NCBI GenBank assembly: GCA_026545225.1
Contig: CM048852.1
Location: forward strand, 14,170,146-14,234,145
Origin: Cornus controversa
Taxonomy: Eukaryota > Streptophyta > Magnoliopsida > Cornales > Cornaceae
Reading direction: 5' to 3'
DNA: 64,000 nt
The first letter of the stretch is position 1, and every line of letters begins with the position of its first letter. Positions 1 to 9,960 of this stretch are shown here, piece after piece. Both the position numbers and the translations under genes were made by a program. Under the pieces are notes generated by a model. The model did no database searches. It saw only the letters and a list, made by a program, of their open reading frames with translations, and was not told the origin of the DNA.

Positions 1-416
1 GTAAACCTTGCATCTCTTAGACATAAGAGAACTGAAGCATTTATTCCTAAAATTGTAAGAGGATTTACTGCAACTTGGATGAGGCCTATATGAATGAAGT
101 TGTGACCGTTATCTCTGTGTGCTTTTATGGTTTTATGAGTTAATAATTGACATTTTTCATGTTCTGACCTAAGACCATAAATTTTCTCAACTATTTTAAC
201 TCCATAATCGCTAAGGAAAGTGGACTGAATAAAGGTTGACTTATAAATTTCTCTAGTGGGGACTTTGGGGATATTCCATGCAAACCAATTTAGATCTGTA
301 GAATTGATATCTTCATAAGTATGTTCTTCTTCATTGACTATATCAGGAAAGGCAGACTGGGTAGATCTAGAACTAGAACTAGCAAAAGAGGAAGATCTAA
401 GCAACCTATTCATCAT
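1..416 (-). CDS. Caulimovirid-type movement protein, N-terminal part (runs off window)
   Basis: This is an open frame from the ATG at 414-416 through position 1 with no stop, about 138 codons, continuing outside the window. It begins with a Ser/Arg-rich stretch, then an acidic segment, then a block ending in HIGLIQVA and LLCLRDAR. That block resembles the 30K-type movement-protein core of caulimovirids and their endogenous plant copies. In exogenous relatives such proteins form tubules or widen plasmodesmata. It lies about 260 nt downstream (on the minus strand) of a Met-tRNA primer site, as expected for the first ORF of a pararetroviral genome. Family assignment is by recognition, not by search. 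The second ATG (411-413) is an equally possible start. Confidence 0.65.
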   Translation of the reverse strand, partial: MMNRLLRSSSFASSSSRSTQSAFPDIVNEEEHTYEDINSTDLNWFAWNIPKVPTREIYKSTFIQSTFLSDYGVKIVEKIYGLRSEHEKCQLLTHKTIKAHRDNGHNFIHIGLIQVAVNPLTILGINASVLLCLRDARF

Positions 417-570
417 TTTTTAGCCAAATGTTTTAAAATCTTAACTCAACACTTACTTAATTCTGGTAAGCTGTTTTGCTGCATTTTGTAACACAGACCC
501 TTGCCCAACTCGTTTTCCATTTATGCCCTAAACCTCTGATATCTATAACAGTCATTCTCTGATATCTATA

Positions 571-608
571 TGTTGGGATTATAAATATATATATATATAA
601 TCCCAACA
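571..608. repeat. 13-bp perfect inverted repeat around a TA core, in the pararetroviral leader
   Basis: TGTTGGGATTATA at 571-583 is mirrored exactly by TATAATCCCAACA at 596-608 with a short TA-rich loop. On the minus strand it lies between the primer binding site and the movement-protein start. Leader stem-loops in this position are known in caulimovirids, where they support ribosome shunting. Whether this one does so is inference. Confidence 0.6.
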
Positions 609-675
609 TAACAGAATAAAGTATGTGTGAACTAAGGTAACAAAACACTGAGCTAAAAGATGACTCAATCGGGTT

Positions 676-688
676 GGCTTTGATACCA
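676..688 (-). other. Primer binding site for initiator Met-tRNA
   Basis: The minus strand reads TGGTATCAAAGCC, one mismatch from the plant consensus TGGTATCAGAGCC that pairs with the 3' end of tRNA-iMet. Caulimovirids and most plant LTR elements prime first-strand DNA here. It lies about 460 nt downstream of a TATA box and upstream of the movement-protein ORF, the normal caulimovirid order. Confidence 0.65.
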
Positions 689-1148
689 AAAGGGGAGAAG
701 CAGAGATTAACTGAGGAATAAAGAGAGTTTAACTAAGAAATAGGATATAGATAGCACAGGTAATTAGAGCAGTTAATAATAAAGCAAATAAATAAGCAAT
801 TAATATAAAACAGATAAACATATGTATATAATTATAGTAGGAGTCTTAGACTTCCATTAATATAAATATAAATGAAATGAACATAAATAAATAACTGACT
901 ATGAGGAGGCTTGGCCTTCCATGTAATATAAATACAAGAAAATAACTGAGTACTGAAAAGTAACTGATTTGTATTTCTTACAAACTTACAAAGGACTGAC
1001 TTGGTTACTGGTACAAGCTTGAAGAAATCATAACTGTATACATCACTGTATTACAAACTTGAGACAGAACTGTATTACAAGAGTGTTTCTGAGGGTTCAG
1101 AGAGTAAGTGAATAATAAGCGATGCCTACAAATGAAGGGTCAACATCC

Positions 1149-1283
1149 TTATATAGAGAAAATTGATTAACTTTTCCGAAAAATTCGGATATGACTGTAG
1201 TGAACAGTAAAAGTGAATAGTACTATTCATGAATAGTGTCTGGTCGAGTTACTGTTTTGTCGGTAGTGACTGTAGTGAACAGT
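1149..1283 (-). promoter_or_regulatory. Candidate pregenomic RNA promoter with TATA box and 16-bp direct repeats
   Basis: On the minus strand CTATATAAGGA (TATA core complementary to 1149-1155) matches the TATA box of caulimovirid full-length-transcript promoters. Upstream, GACTGTAGTGAACAGT occurs exactly twice, at 1193-1208 and 1268-1283 as written on the plus strand, with further GAATAGT/ACTATTC inverted motifs between them. Such repeats are plausible enhancer elements, though no named factor site is assigned. The predicted leader from here to the movement-protein ATG is about 700 nt. Confidence 0.5.
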
Positions 1284-1349
1284 GATTTGAGACTTTTTAC
1301 TGCAGCAATTTTGTCTGGTGTTAACTATGACTGTAAGAGATGGATCTGA

Positions 1350-2087
1350 TCAATCTTCACCAAGATCATAAGGATCTTGTGCATCTTGAAAAACTTGACT
1401 GGAGTAGGGGTCTTTGACTGGTTGGCTTGAGCCTGCGGAAGAGGCATCTTCATCATCTGAAAGGCTAGAGATGTGACTTAGTAACTGCTTAGCAAGCTGT
1501 GCTAGTTCTGACTTGCAACTTGAGGCCATGATAGATTCCATTGACTTTGAAAGAGCTTCATGCTTCTGTTGAATTTGAGAAAGAGGAGCTGGAGGGATGA
1601 CTGGGAATTCAGCTTGGACTTGGGAAATGATTCTCTCATGTTTGAAAGAATCCCACCATTTAACAAAGTGTTTTCCGATGACCGTGTTATCCTTAATTTC
1701 AAAATGCCATCTGAAAATCCATGGAACTTTGTATTTACTGGAGAATAGGAGAATAGCAGGAATATGAGATTGGTGAGAATTAACTTTGTAGACTGAAGAG
1801 AAATATTTAACTTGATCAAGAAGAATAGGTGGGAAGATTTGCTGGATGGAGCCATATTGTGACCACCACCTAAGAAACCAATAAGGAATTTCACTTTTAA
1901 ATTTACTGTCAAAGTTAATAAACCAGGAGTGAAAAAATAACTCTTTCTGGTAGAGGAGGAGTTTAAACCAAGCATCTTTATAATCATAGTAGCTAAATTG
2001 GATTTGATGCTTAGGCAAAACTTTGAGAATGGAGGGATAAGAACCCCATTCTGTTACTGAAATAAATTTTTGGTTTAAAATATCATC
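1350..2087 (-). pseudogene. Caulimovirid-like polyprotein, C-terminal extension after RNase H
   Basis: One minus-strand frame stays open from just after the stop at 2088-2090 to the stop at 1350. The tract is Trp/Tyr/Phe-rich, with WFLRWWSQYG and a later KWWDSFKHE motif, then a Ser/Asp-rich acidic tail. I recognise it as the region that follows RNase H in endogenous caulimovirid-like polyproteins of plants. Its precise function is not known to me. The frame matches that of the RNase H piece upstream, but a piece of the polyprotein between them looks deleted. No ATG is needed because it should be translated as part of a polyprotein. Confidence 0.5.
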
Positions 2088-2235
2088 TTAAAACTTGGAA
2101 ACACATAAAACAATAGAAAGGATCTCTTTCTTAATAGTACTGTAATTACTTTGTGTGCTGTTCCAGGTTCTAGAATGAAAACGAACAATTTGTTCAGGAG
2201 AATCTGCTTCTCCCCTTTTATATATCTTGTGAAGC
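2088..2235 (-). pseudogene. RNase H fragment of the pararetroviral polyprotein
   Basis: The minus-strand translation contains IVRFHSRTWN and NYSTIKKEILSIVLC, the typical RNase H block after reverse transcriptase in caulimovirid and Ty3-type polyproteins (role: degrading the RNA strand of the hybrid). The frame ends at an in-frame TAA at 2088-2090, and the reverse transcriptase upstream is missing. The element appears to end near 2235-2245, because sequence from about 2246 on is shared with 59068-59285, where no viral sequence adjoins. Confidence 0.55.
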
Positions 2236-2245
2236 TTTTGTATGT

Positions 2246-2450
2246 ACACTGCAATCTCTGTCTTGGTGTTAATTTGAAGAGTGAGTGGATGAAATTTTAA
2301 GACAGATTTGAAGAAAGAAATTTTAAGAACAAATTGAATTAATATAAAAAATTTCCAATTAGTACCATAGAGAAAAGGAAGTTCCATATATTGGACATAA
2401 CCTAAGAAAGCCATTCCTGCTGAACCAAACTAATGGAGGGAGGGACACAG
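2246..2450. repeat. Flank segment duplicated near 59.07-59.29 kb
   Basis: From the GCAATCTCTG motif onward this stretch aligns with 59068-59285, including the shared end ATTCCTGCTGAACCAAACTA. It is non-coding. The match sets the right junction of the pararetroviral insert and shows that this locus and the 58.7-59.6 kb region descend from one ancestral segment. Confidence 0.6.
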
Positions 2451-2533
2451 TTCTTTGCCTTGGGGTATTTTCTCATCTCCTACCATCCCTTAGAGTCAAG
2501 TTCTCAAGTCCTACTTCTACAAGAAGCTCAAGG

Positions 2534-3247
2534 CCGGGCCGGTTCTGAGATTCCAAAATTTTAGAGAGGCTCTAGGCGGACTTTCAAATGGGGGCCCTTT
2601 CTACCTAAATTTTCACACGCTGATAACTTCTATAGGAGTGCAAAAATTTTATTAAAATGACACGATAAGAAAATAAAATATATTAATGTTGAAAAAAAAA
2701 ATTTAGTCTTGGTGCTTTATAAATTGCACAATCCAATTCACATAAAAAAAATTAAAAGAAAATATTCACAATCTCCAAATGAAAGTCTTTGGTGAATGGT
2801 GGATCACAATCTTCAAATGAAAGTCATTGCCTTGCTTGTAGGCTGCTGCTCATCGTGAAGATAGAAGAAGAAAAGGAAACGAGATCTGAGAAAGAAGAAA
2901 AGAGAAAAAACCTGAACCTAGGATCAATAGTTAGTACTAATTTTTTTTAAAAGACTATTGGATTTGGTTAATAATTATTATTTTTTATTTTTTAAATGAG
3001 GCCGAAACTAGTGTATTGGACTATTGGTTTGGCTAATAATTATTTTTTTTTAAATGAGGCCCACTTGACTATTAGTTACTAAATTTTGGTTCAAACGTCT
3101 TGTAGTATTGGGCTATTAGTTACTAATTTTTTGTTTTTTAAATGACATCCACTAGTGATATCGAACTAAGTAAAAATTATGGACCCTCAAAAAATTAGAA
3201 AAATTGGGAGCCCTAGGCGACCGCGCCTAGACCCAGGACCAGCCCTG
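2534..3247. mobile_element. hAT-like non-autonomous TIR transposon, copy A
   Basis: The ends are CCGGGCCGGTTCTGAG and, inverted, CAGGGCTGGTCCTGGG, matching copy B at 13504-14156, whose left end is CAGGGCCGGTCC. Flanks GCTCAAGG (2526-2533) and GCTCAAGC (3248-3255) agree at 7 of 8 positions. An 8-bp target duplication and CAGGG termini fit the hAT superfamily. The interior is AT-rich without a transposase, so it would need a helper element. Both copies share flanks because the whole region was later duplicated. Confidence 0.6.
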
Positions 3248-3578
3248 GCTCAAGCAATGGGCTGGAACTTAGCCCGGTGAAAAGGCTTGGGATTAGGGAA
3301 TTTGTAACTATGCTATTCATACCCTTGAGATTTGGAGTAGATACTTTCCATGCTATGAAGCACTGATATTTTTATTAGGGAGTCGTATATTGATACTGAT
3401 ATTTCTCAAATTTTATTGATATCGTTCATGGTTACTTATTCCTACTCATAAACTTTGTGATGTCTTTTACATAGTGTACTTTTCTCAAGGACATGGGTAT
3501 CGTGCCCCCTAAGTTTTTATATTTGATTTTGAGGTATCTTTCTTCTTTGGTTGCAATCAAACTACTGAAGCTTCTGAG

Positions 3579-4520
3579 TTATTCATGCCCTTGAGGTTTA
3601 CCGTTCATGCTCCCCTATCTTGGCACATGGAGTAAATTAATACTTTCCATGCTATGAAGCACATATAATTAAATTTTTGTACTTTTTTTACTTCTTAATG
3701 CGATACCGGCATCACATTTTTTATGTTCTGTTATGTATTTTTCTATGTTGCAGACTGATATTAATAGTCCATGCTGCTACCCAGAACCAGTGGAGTTGTT
3801 ATCCATATCCAAATTCTCTGATTGGTTTACAAACAGCTGGGACTTTCCTCAATCTTCTCCATTACACCGGGACTCTCTTTGCCTTCCTCTCCTTTTGCAT
3901 GGGAGTTCGAGACAGTTGAATTTCAATTGAAGAAAGAATATTGTTGAATTTGACTACTGTGTTCCAATTTCTTTGTTGATGACTTGTGTCTTTAACTACT
4001 AATTAGTATGAGAAAATGTGACTTTTTCGCTTCAGTTTCTTTGTTGATGATGTGTGTTTTTAACTACTAATAGTATAAGCAAACAATTTCGTATTATTTT
4101 TATGAGAGCTTTTCAATTGCTTGTGTTTTTAACTACTAATAGTATAACCAAACAATTTCATATTATTTTTTTTGAGAGTTTTTCATATATTATCTTCTAT
4201 ATACAAGTTCTTGTAGTCTTGGAATTTTGTCTGTCATATATTCACATCAGAGGTTGGACATATTTACCCAGATAAAACATTTGGGTGAAAAATAGCACGC
4301 GAACAAAATTAATTGCAAACGTGTGTTGATTTGCAAATCTCTGTACTATTTCTTGCTCTTCCAGAACTTTTTTTCTATAAATACAGAGCCTAGTCATTGT
4401 TTTATTTATTTTTTAAGAATTAGAAATATCCAAAAATGAGTACTAAAAAAATCTCTGTTAAATTGTTAGATCATTTTCTTGACTTAAAGGCAGGGCCTAC
4501 TTAGAAAGCAAAATTCTCAG
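3579..4520 (+). other. Segment present in copy A only, with an unrecognised exon-like stretch (3754-3930)
   Basis: Copy B at 13.5-15.8 kb lacks this block. Its junction joins TCTGAG (3578) to GCTTTC (4521) at short homology (TCTGAG/TCTCAG), suggesting a deletion in B. Inside, 3686-3735 matches the 3'-end region of the plant-mobile-domain relic at 28.0 kb. A splice-acceptor-like TATGTTGCAG is followed by an open frame to the stop at 3930 with PVELLSISKFSDWF. I do not recognise that protein. The region 3988-4190 holds three imperfect repeats of TTTTTAACTACTAATAGTAT. Confidence 0.4.
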
Positions 4521-4702
4521 GCTTTCATCATGATTTGGGTGTGAATGTCATAAAACGAATAATACTTTTGTTTTGATTCTCAATTTTTGTGGGCCACCCT
4601 GAAGAAAATCAATTGCGTGTTGAAAGGCATTCTCTTTTGCCATTTTCTTTTCGACTTCCATTCAACATTCATGTTATTCCGGGTGATTAGAATCCAAAGA
4701 GT

Positions 4703-4721
4703 TAAATAAATAAATAAATAA

Positions 4722-4756
<35 letters not shown>
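4703..4756. repeat. (TAAA)n and (TA)n microsatellite
   Basis: A run of TAAA units passes into a long TA run. The paralogous site at about 14680-14703 has a shorter TA run and no TAAA block, so it has varied since duplication. Confidence 0.85.
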
Positions 4757-4757
<1 letters not shown>

Positions 4758-4934
4758 AAAGGTTTAAAAGAATAATATTGAAGAGCTAAAATTGAAGTTA
4801 ATTCGTGAATTATTATTATTTTTGGATTAGTAACGAAGAGATATAAATTTAAAAAACAAAATATATTTGTTTCAGACAAAGGTTGAATAACTCTACACAT
4901 GCTCTCCATGTTAGTTGAAATGGTATAAATTTAA

Positions 4935-6670
4935 GGGTAAATTACCGTTACCTCTCTCGAGATTTTCTTTTATTATTCATAAATTAAAATTTTCATAATA
5001 CGGTGGTCAAACACTCTTGAGATTTGATTGACTTAACTCTGACATCCCATGTCGTTAACTCACCGTTAGCATCGTTAAAGTCCGGTCAAACTAAAACTCT
5101 AAATCCCCAAACTACCCTCATGTGCATCCTATTTACAAAATTATCCTTCTTCTCTCTCACCTCTCTCTCTGTACCAAGTGAAGCATTTACAAAGTAAAAG
5201 AACAATGAAGTACCACCATGTTCGACCATCATTTTCGGCCACAACATGTCCCACCATCAACATATCCGAACAATTGCTAAGCCACAAACTGAAGGACCAT
5301 TGCCACCATTGAAGACCACAGTGGACCCGAGCTCCATTCATCTCCACATGCCAAGAATCCAAGAAGACCCAGAACAACCGTGAACCACCATGCACGGCAC
5401 CACCTTGGAAACTCACCAAACCACCATATTCTCCGTCAACCAAAAAAGCACTGCCAAGCCTTGTCGTGTTATGCACAGCCCACGCCAGAATCGCCACCCA
5501 TGGCCTCCATCATATCCAACCAAGCTTCTCTCCACCGTCTGAAATACACAAATACTAGAGTACCTCAAATTCGGCCAATAACCTCATACGAAACTCCATT
5601 GAAGTCCTCATCAACCATGAACCGAGAAGACCTGTAACAGCCCGCTCCACCTGATGGTATGATATTATCCGCTTTGGGCCTAAGCCCACACAGTTTTCCT
5701 CTTGGGTTTTATCCCAAAAGGCGTCACACCATTTGGAGAGAACACACTACATATAAGCACATCCCCTTCTCCACACCTAGGCAAAGTGAGAGTGAGCACC
5801 CTGTACCCTGTCAGTGTGGTAGCTCACCTAGTGTCTCTTCTTGTACTCGCCCCCATCACACCCGCCCATAAGGGTTACTACAATTCACCCCCCTACGAGG
5901 CCCGACGTCCTCGTCGGCACACTTCCGACTAGGTTCAGGCTCTGATACCATTTGTAACAGCCCGCTCCACCTGATGGTATGATATTGTCTACTTTGGGCC
6001 TAACCCATACAGTTTTGCTCTTGGGTTTTATTCCAAAAGGCCTTATACCATTTGGAGAGAACACATTACATATAAGCACATTCCCTTCTCCACACACAGT
6101 CAATATGGGATTGAGCACATTATACCCTGTCAGTGTGGTAGCTCGCCGAGTGTCTCTTCTTGCACCCGCCCACAAGGGTTACTACAAGACCCTTCTCCAA
6201 ATCATTCTCCATGGCCAGCCACATCTCCATAGTGAGATTCAACATGCACTACCTCCATATGGCTGACCAACAAGCAGCAGCTAGAGTGAGTGGGCGGTTA
6301 GAGGGGAATAAAGAATAGAAAAGGCTTATGGGGAGTGAGAGAAAAAATAAAATAGAAATAATATACTCTCTTTCTCTCAATCTCATAGAGGGAGAGAGAG
6401 AGAGTGATGGTAGAGAGAGAATCGGGTGGATGAGAGAAATAGAAAAAAGAAAAGAAAGAAAAGAAGGAGAGAGAGTGTGGTCGGCTGAGAGGGTAGGTGG
6501 AGATGCCTATGCAAATTATTTACCCTTGAGGGTATAACAGTAAAAGAACCACAAGAGGTAGGAAATTTAACAAAAAGTTTGACCGACAAAGCTGTGGGAA
6601 CGAAAATGTCAAAACTTTCTGTATGTAATAAAAGAGAATATCAGGGAAAGAGAGGATAATATATTTACCC
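4935..6670. mobile_element. Mutator-like (MULE) non-autonomous element with perfect 9-bp target duplication
   Basis: The left end GGGTAAATTACCGTTACC and the inverted right end GGGTAAATATATTATCC begin terminal inverted repeats of roughly 55 bp. TAAATTTAA flanks both sides (4926-4934 and 6671-6679), the 9-bp duplication typical of Mutator. No transposase is visible. The interior (about 5190-5630) is richer in C and A than its surroundings and may be acquired sequence, but no host gene is recognisable. A TRIM retrotransposon is nested at 5633-6186. The left end and flank also occur at 14883, so insertion preceded the segmental duplication. Confidence 0.7.
5633..6186 (-). mobile_element. Complete TRIM retrotransposon (LTR-PBS-PPT-LTR), copy 1
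   Basis: Two LTRs, 5633-5882 and 5953-6186, each start TGTAACAGCCCGCTCC and end TTACTACA as read on the plus strand. The 70-bp internal part holds GGCTCTGATACCA (5938-5950), the complement of a Met-tRNA primer site, and a C-rich tract at 5886-5894 complementary to a polypurine tract. It also carries the CCGACG/CGTCGG palindrome. AGACC flanks both ends (5628-5632, 6187-6191), a perfect 5-bp target duplication. It has no coding capacity and depends on another element's proteins. Its promoter-side module is the GTAACCC type, as at 61.1 kb. Confidence 0.85.
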
Positions 6671-6689
6671 TAAATTTAAAGAAAAAATT

Positions 6690-7460
6690 ACACATAAGTC
6701 CTATTTTTTCCCTCCAAAAAAACAAGTCCTATAATTTTGTTTATAGGACCAATAAGAACTACTTTTGAAACTATTTTACATTTAAGTTTTAAACCACTCA
6801 AAATTCCATTTATACCCTTTCAAAATTAGACTAAAATTTTGCAATTATAATTTCGTAAGCCAAAATTTTATATTTGAATATTTAAATATGTCTAATTTTT
6901 TTTATTAATAGTTAGATATTTTTTCATTAATATATTTTTTATTTTAAAAAAAATTAGTTTTTTTTTCAAAAGGATAAAATTTTATTCAAATTGTTTCCAT
7001 AAAAAGTAATTATAATATTTTATTGATTTTGAAAAGAAATTATAATATTTTATTAATTTTTGAATAAATTTTTGTTTGTATATATGAAAATTTATTGTCT
7101 TAAAATCTACAAAAGATTTTTGGAATTAAATTTAATTAAATTATGAAAATAATTGGTCTTTTTTTTCAAAAGAATAAAAGATTATTCAAATTATGTCAAT
7201 AAAAAGAAATTATAATATTTTATTCTTTTTTAAATAGAATTTTTAATATTTGTATATGAAAATTTATTGTAGTAAAATCTACAAAAAAAAAATTAGAAAA
7301 TTGAATTTTAATTATATTAATTTTAAATCTAATTGGTAAGGTTATAAATGAAATGTTGCGGGGTTTAGAACTTAAATGTAAAATAATTTCAAAAATAGGA
7401 CTTATTAGTCCTCTAGACAAAATTACTAGACTTATTTATCTTTTGAAAGAATAAGAAAGA
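6690..7460. mobile_element. Long-TIR non-autonomous DNA element
   Basis: About 95 bp at the left (from TAAGTCCTATTTTTTCCC, including ACTATTTTACATTTAAGTT) is found inverted at the right (AACTTAAATGTAAAATAATT, near 7371-7390). The interior contains a roughly 200-bp direct duplication (about 6960-7140 and 7159-7330). The superfamily is unresolved because clear target duplications were not found. It lies directly against the right target duplication of the preceding MULE. Confidence 0.45.
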
Positions 7461-7524
7461 CTTAATAATTTTTATTAAATTTTAATGCCGTCTATGTGTA
7501 AACGAGAGAAAAGTTTTTATCGGG

Positions 7525-7905
7525 ATGACAGGCTAATTTGAGTCAACACCACACAGTATACATTATTATTGGACTGAAAGATCCAACCAACAATTTGCGT
7601 TAAAGTGTTGAGGTCCAGCTCAAAAAGATTTTGTTTTGATCAATAAGCTAGCCTCACGACAATTTACCATCAACTTCCTCACATGTACATTCATCCCCAA
7701 AGCAGAACACCAAGGGACACCCTCAATCTATTCACATTCACTCTCAACAAACAACAGGTACCATTTTAATTGGATATATGTTAGGCTTAGCCATCAGTTA
7801 TTTAGCAAAGAGGGGAAAGAGATTTTGAAGTATCATAATCAAAGAGTAATTTTCCATGTAGCCGCGCGGGGGTTACCCTTATTATTATTAATTATAATAT
7901 AATTA
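7525..7905. repeat. Dispersed duplicated segment, copy 1 (others at 17.74 and 19.41 kb)
   Basis: This block is nearly identical to 19408-19745 plus its continuation at 19918, and more weakly to about 17738-17850. Copies 1 and 2 share an open frame beginning MINKLASRQFTINFL, but the downstream end differs and no family is recognised. I treat it as non-coding, possibly the 5' region of an ancestral gene. Copy 1 is uninterrupted at TTATTATTATTA, where copy 2 carries a MITE. Confidence 0.6.
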
Positions 7906-9478
7906 TGGTAAATTACAGTCACATCTTCTGTAATTTTATTTCACACGGAGAGAAACTTTGGTTATAGTGACCGTATAAACTCAAACGTTTTGTATCATCT
8001 ATCAGAAAACTCAAACCGTGTATACGCAAGTATGAACCATCTGACATTATACAAAAAAATTGTTATGCCCTTTGACTTTGTCAAATGACCCATTTAATCT
8101 TTAAAATGATATAAAAAGTTCAAAATACCCTAACTTTAATTCCAAATTTTCTTTTTTATGCCATTTTTTTTTTGTACATGAAGCCAAGTTGATTTTTCAA
8201 AAATAACTGATTATTAAAATTTTCAATCTATTGTTTAGCAATTATTAGAGGATCAATAATTAAAATTTAGCAATCTAGATATGTATTGTTTAACAATTAA
8301 AATTTTCAATCTATTTGTTTAAAATTATTGTTTCAAATCTCCCACAGTCACCACCACATTAGATTAATTCCAATTTCCGCTAACCATCACAAAACCCATT
8401 AAAACAACCAAACTGAACAATTAGTTCTCGTATGCACAAAACTAAACAGGGATTTCCCAAGTGTCACCTAGATTATATGTTTTGTATATATATACATCTT
8501 GCTGTTTGTACTGGTTTTTCATGATTTTATTCAAATTTCGGTTCAAAAGCTAACTCTAATACTCTGGACAGAATCCTTCCTTCTATCCAGTCACATATCT
8601 ACAATCCATATTTCACATGCATATAATCTTGAATTAAATCAACTATTCATATATTTAATTAATATAATTTAATAATAAATAATACTGAAATATAACAATT
8701 ATTGTAAACAAAACTAGAGTACTACTTACGTGTTATTGATCAGATTGCTAAATCAATTGCCTCTTCCTCTGATTCTTCTTCTCTCTCTCTCTCATTAGCC
8801 TAACTCCAGAACCTATTCAATATATTTTAGTTTCTATGAGGTGTTTTAAACTTAATTGCATTCATAGGTGAGCTTTGTTTTTTATTATCCCAACTCAATT
8901 GCTTATTTCTTCATTTTTCTCCATTTTCTTCTTTTATTATCCCCACTCAATTGCTTATTTCTTCATTTTTCTCCTTTTTCTTTTCATGCCAAATTAGAAT
9001 CAAATTAATCTAATTAAAATTGAATATTTATCAAAACTATTTAGAGTTGCTATTAAGTTATAGAAGTCTCACTTACCAAAACGATAAAAAAAATAGAAGT
9101 TCATTTACTTTTAATTACGATCTACTATTTACTTTTATGGTTGACTAATTTGGTCTATAACTCAATTAAAACATTTAGTCCAATGGTATCTCCTCATTCT
9201 TCGGTGTGGATCAATCAAGTCCCAAGTAGACAAATGTTTGAGCATGACTTACCTAAAGAAAAAAAAAAATTTTGATACATAGTTAAATCGGTTTTTATTT
9301 ACTTACATATTTTGAATGATTTCTTATATCAATTATATTTTAGTTCCAAATGGATTATAGGGAGTTGGACCCAAAATTATATCTGCTTACTCCGAGAACT
9401 AAATTTCTTTTTTTCTTTTTGTCCTTCATGTCATTAAAGTAGAAATGATTAAATTTATGATTTTGTATATTAGAAGTA
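7906..9478. other. AT-rich non-coding stretch
   Basis: The left part (GGTAAATTACAGTCACATC) resembles the degraded end of a Mutator-like element, and a similar stretch follows the copy at 19.93 kb. A roughly 52-bp tandem duplication (CTCAATTGCTTATTTCTTC repeated) lies at 8889-8992, and a short CT tract near 8780. I see no gene here. Confidence 0.5.
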
Positions 9479-9622
9479 AGGGTGGCAAACTAGGTGTAAA
9501 TTCGTTAATTTACCCATATCCGCTCAGTCATTAATGGATATAGGTGACTTATATTTTTGGTCGGGTCAAAAATGAATTGACAAAAGCAAACCAATTAAAT
9601 TATGAGTCGTTCACCCTCTAAG
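9479..9622. mobile_element. Small TIR element remnant (possible hAT-type MITE)
   Basis: The left end TAAGGGTGGCAAACTAGG and the inverted right end TTAGAGGGTGAACGAC resemble each other, and the sequence between is of the GGTCGGGTCAAAAATG type common in plant hAT-like MITEs. No clear 8-bp target duplication was found. Confidence 0.3.
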
Positions 9623-9689
9623 TTAAAAATAGAAAGAAGTCTATTTGGGTTTGTAATATATGTTTGGATTTGTAATATCTGTTTACCTC

Positions 9690-9960
9690 TTCTTTAAGCT
9701 ATCTTTCTCTCTCTCTACCGGATCTCTCTCTTTAAACTCTTTCTCTAAAACATTCCAAAACTCTCTATGTGATCTCTCCCTCCTTTCCTCTCTCTACGAG
9801 ATCTCTCTCTCTCTAAAAAATTATGAAACTCTATCTATGCAATATGTCCCTCTTTCTCTCTCTCGTTCAGCCTCTCTCTCTCTCTCTCTTAAAACAAATT
9901 CTAAAACTCTATCTCTCTCTCTCTCTCCGCGAGCTCTCCCCCTCTCTAAAAGTTCCAAAA
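9690..9960. repeat. (CT)n-rich low-complexity tract
   Basis: Long runs of CTCTCT interspersed with AAACTCT. The frames here are Ser/Leu-rich translations of the repeat and are not genes. Confidence 0.8.

Noticed and set aside
676-688. tRNA gene signals at TGGTATCAGAGCC-like sites (also 5.94, 11.45, 11.92, 32.37 kb)
   Set aside because: Only the 12-13 nt complementary to a tRNA 3' end is present, next to LTR ends or a viral leader. These are primer sites and not tRNA genes.
5141-5497. Minus-strand 118-codon frame with hydrophobic stretches
   Set aside because: It lies inside a MULE, the paralogue at 15.1-15.5 kb does not keep the frame, and no domain is recognisable.
7636-7902. 88-codon plus-strand frame conserved at 19492-19746
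   Set aside because: Conservation is explained by recent segmental duplication. The C-termini differ, there is no known family, and the third copy at 17.8 kb is not open.
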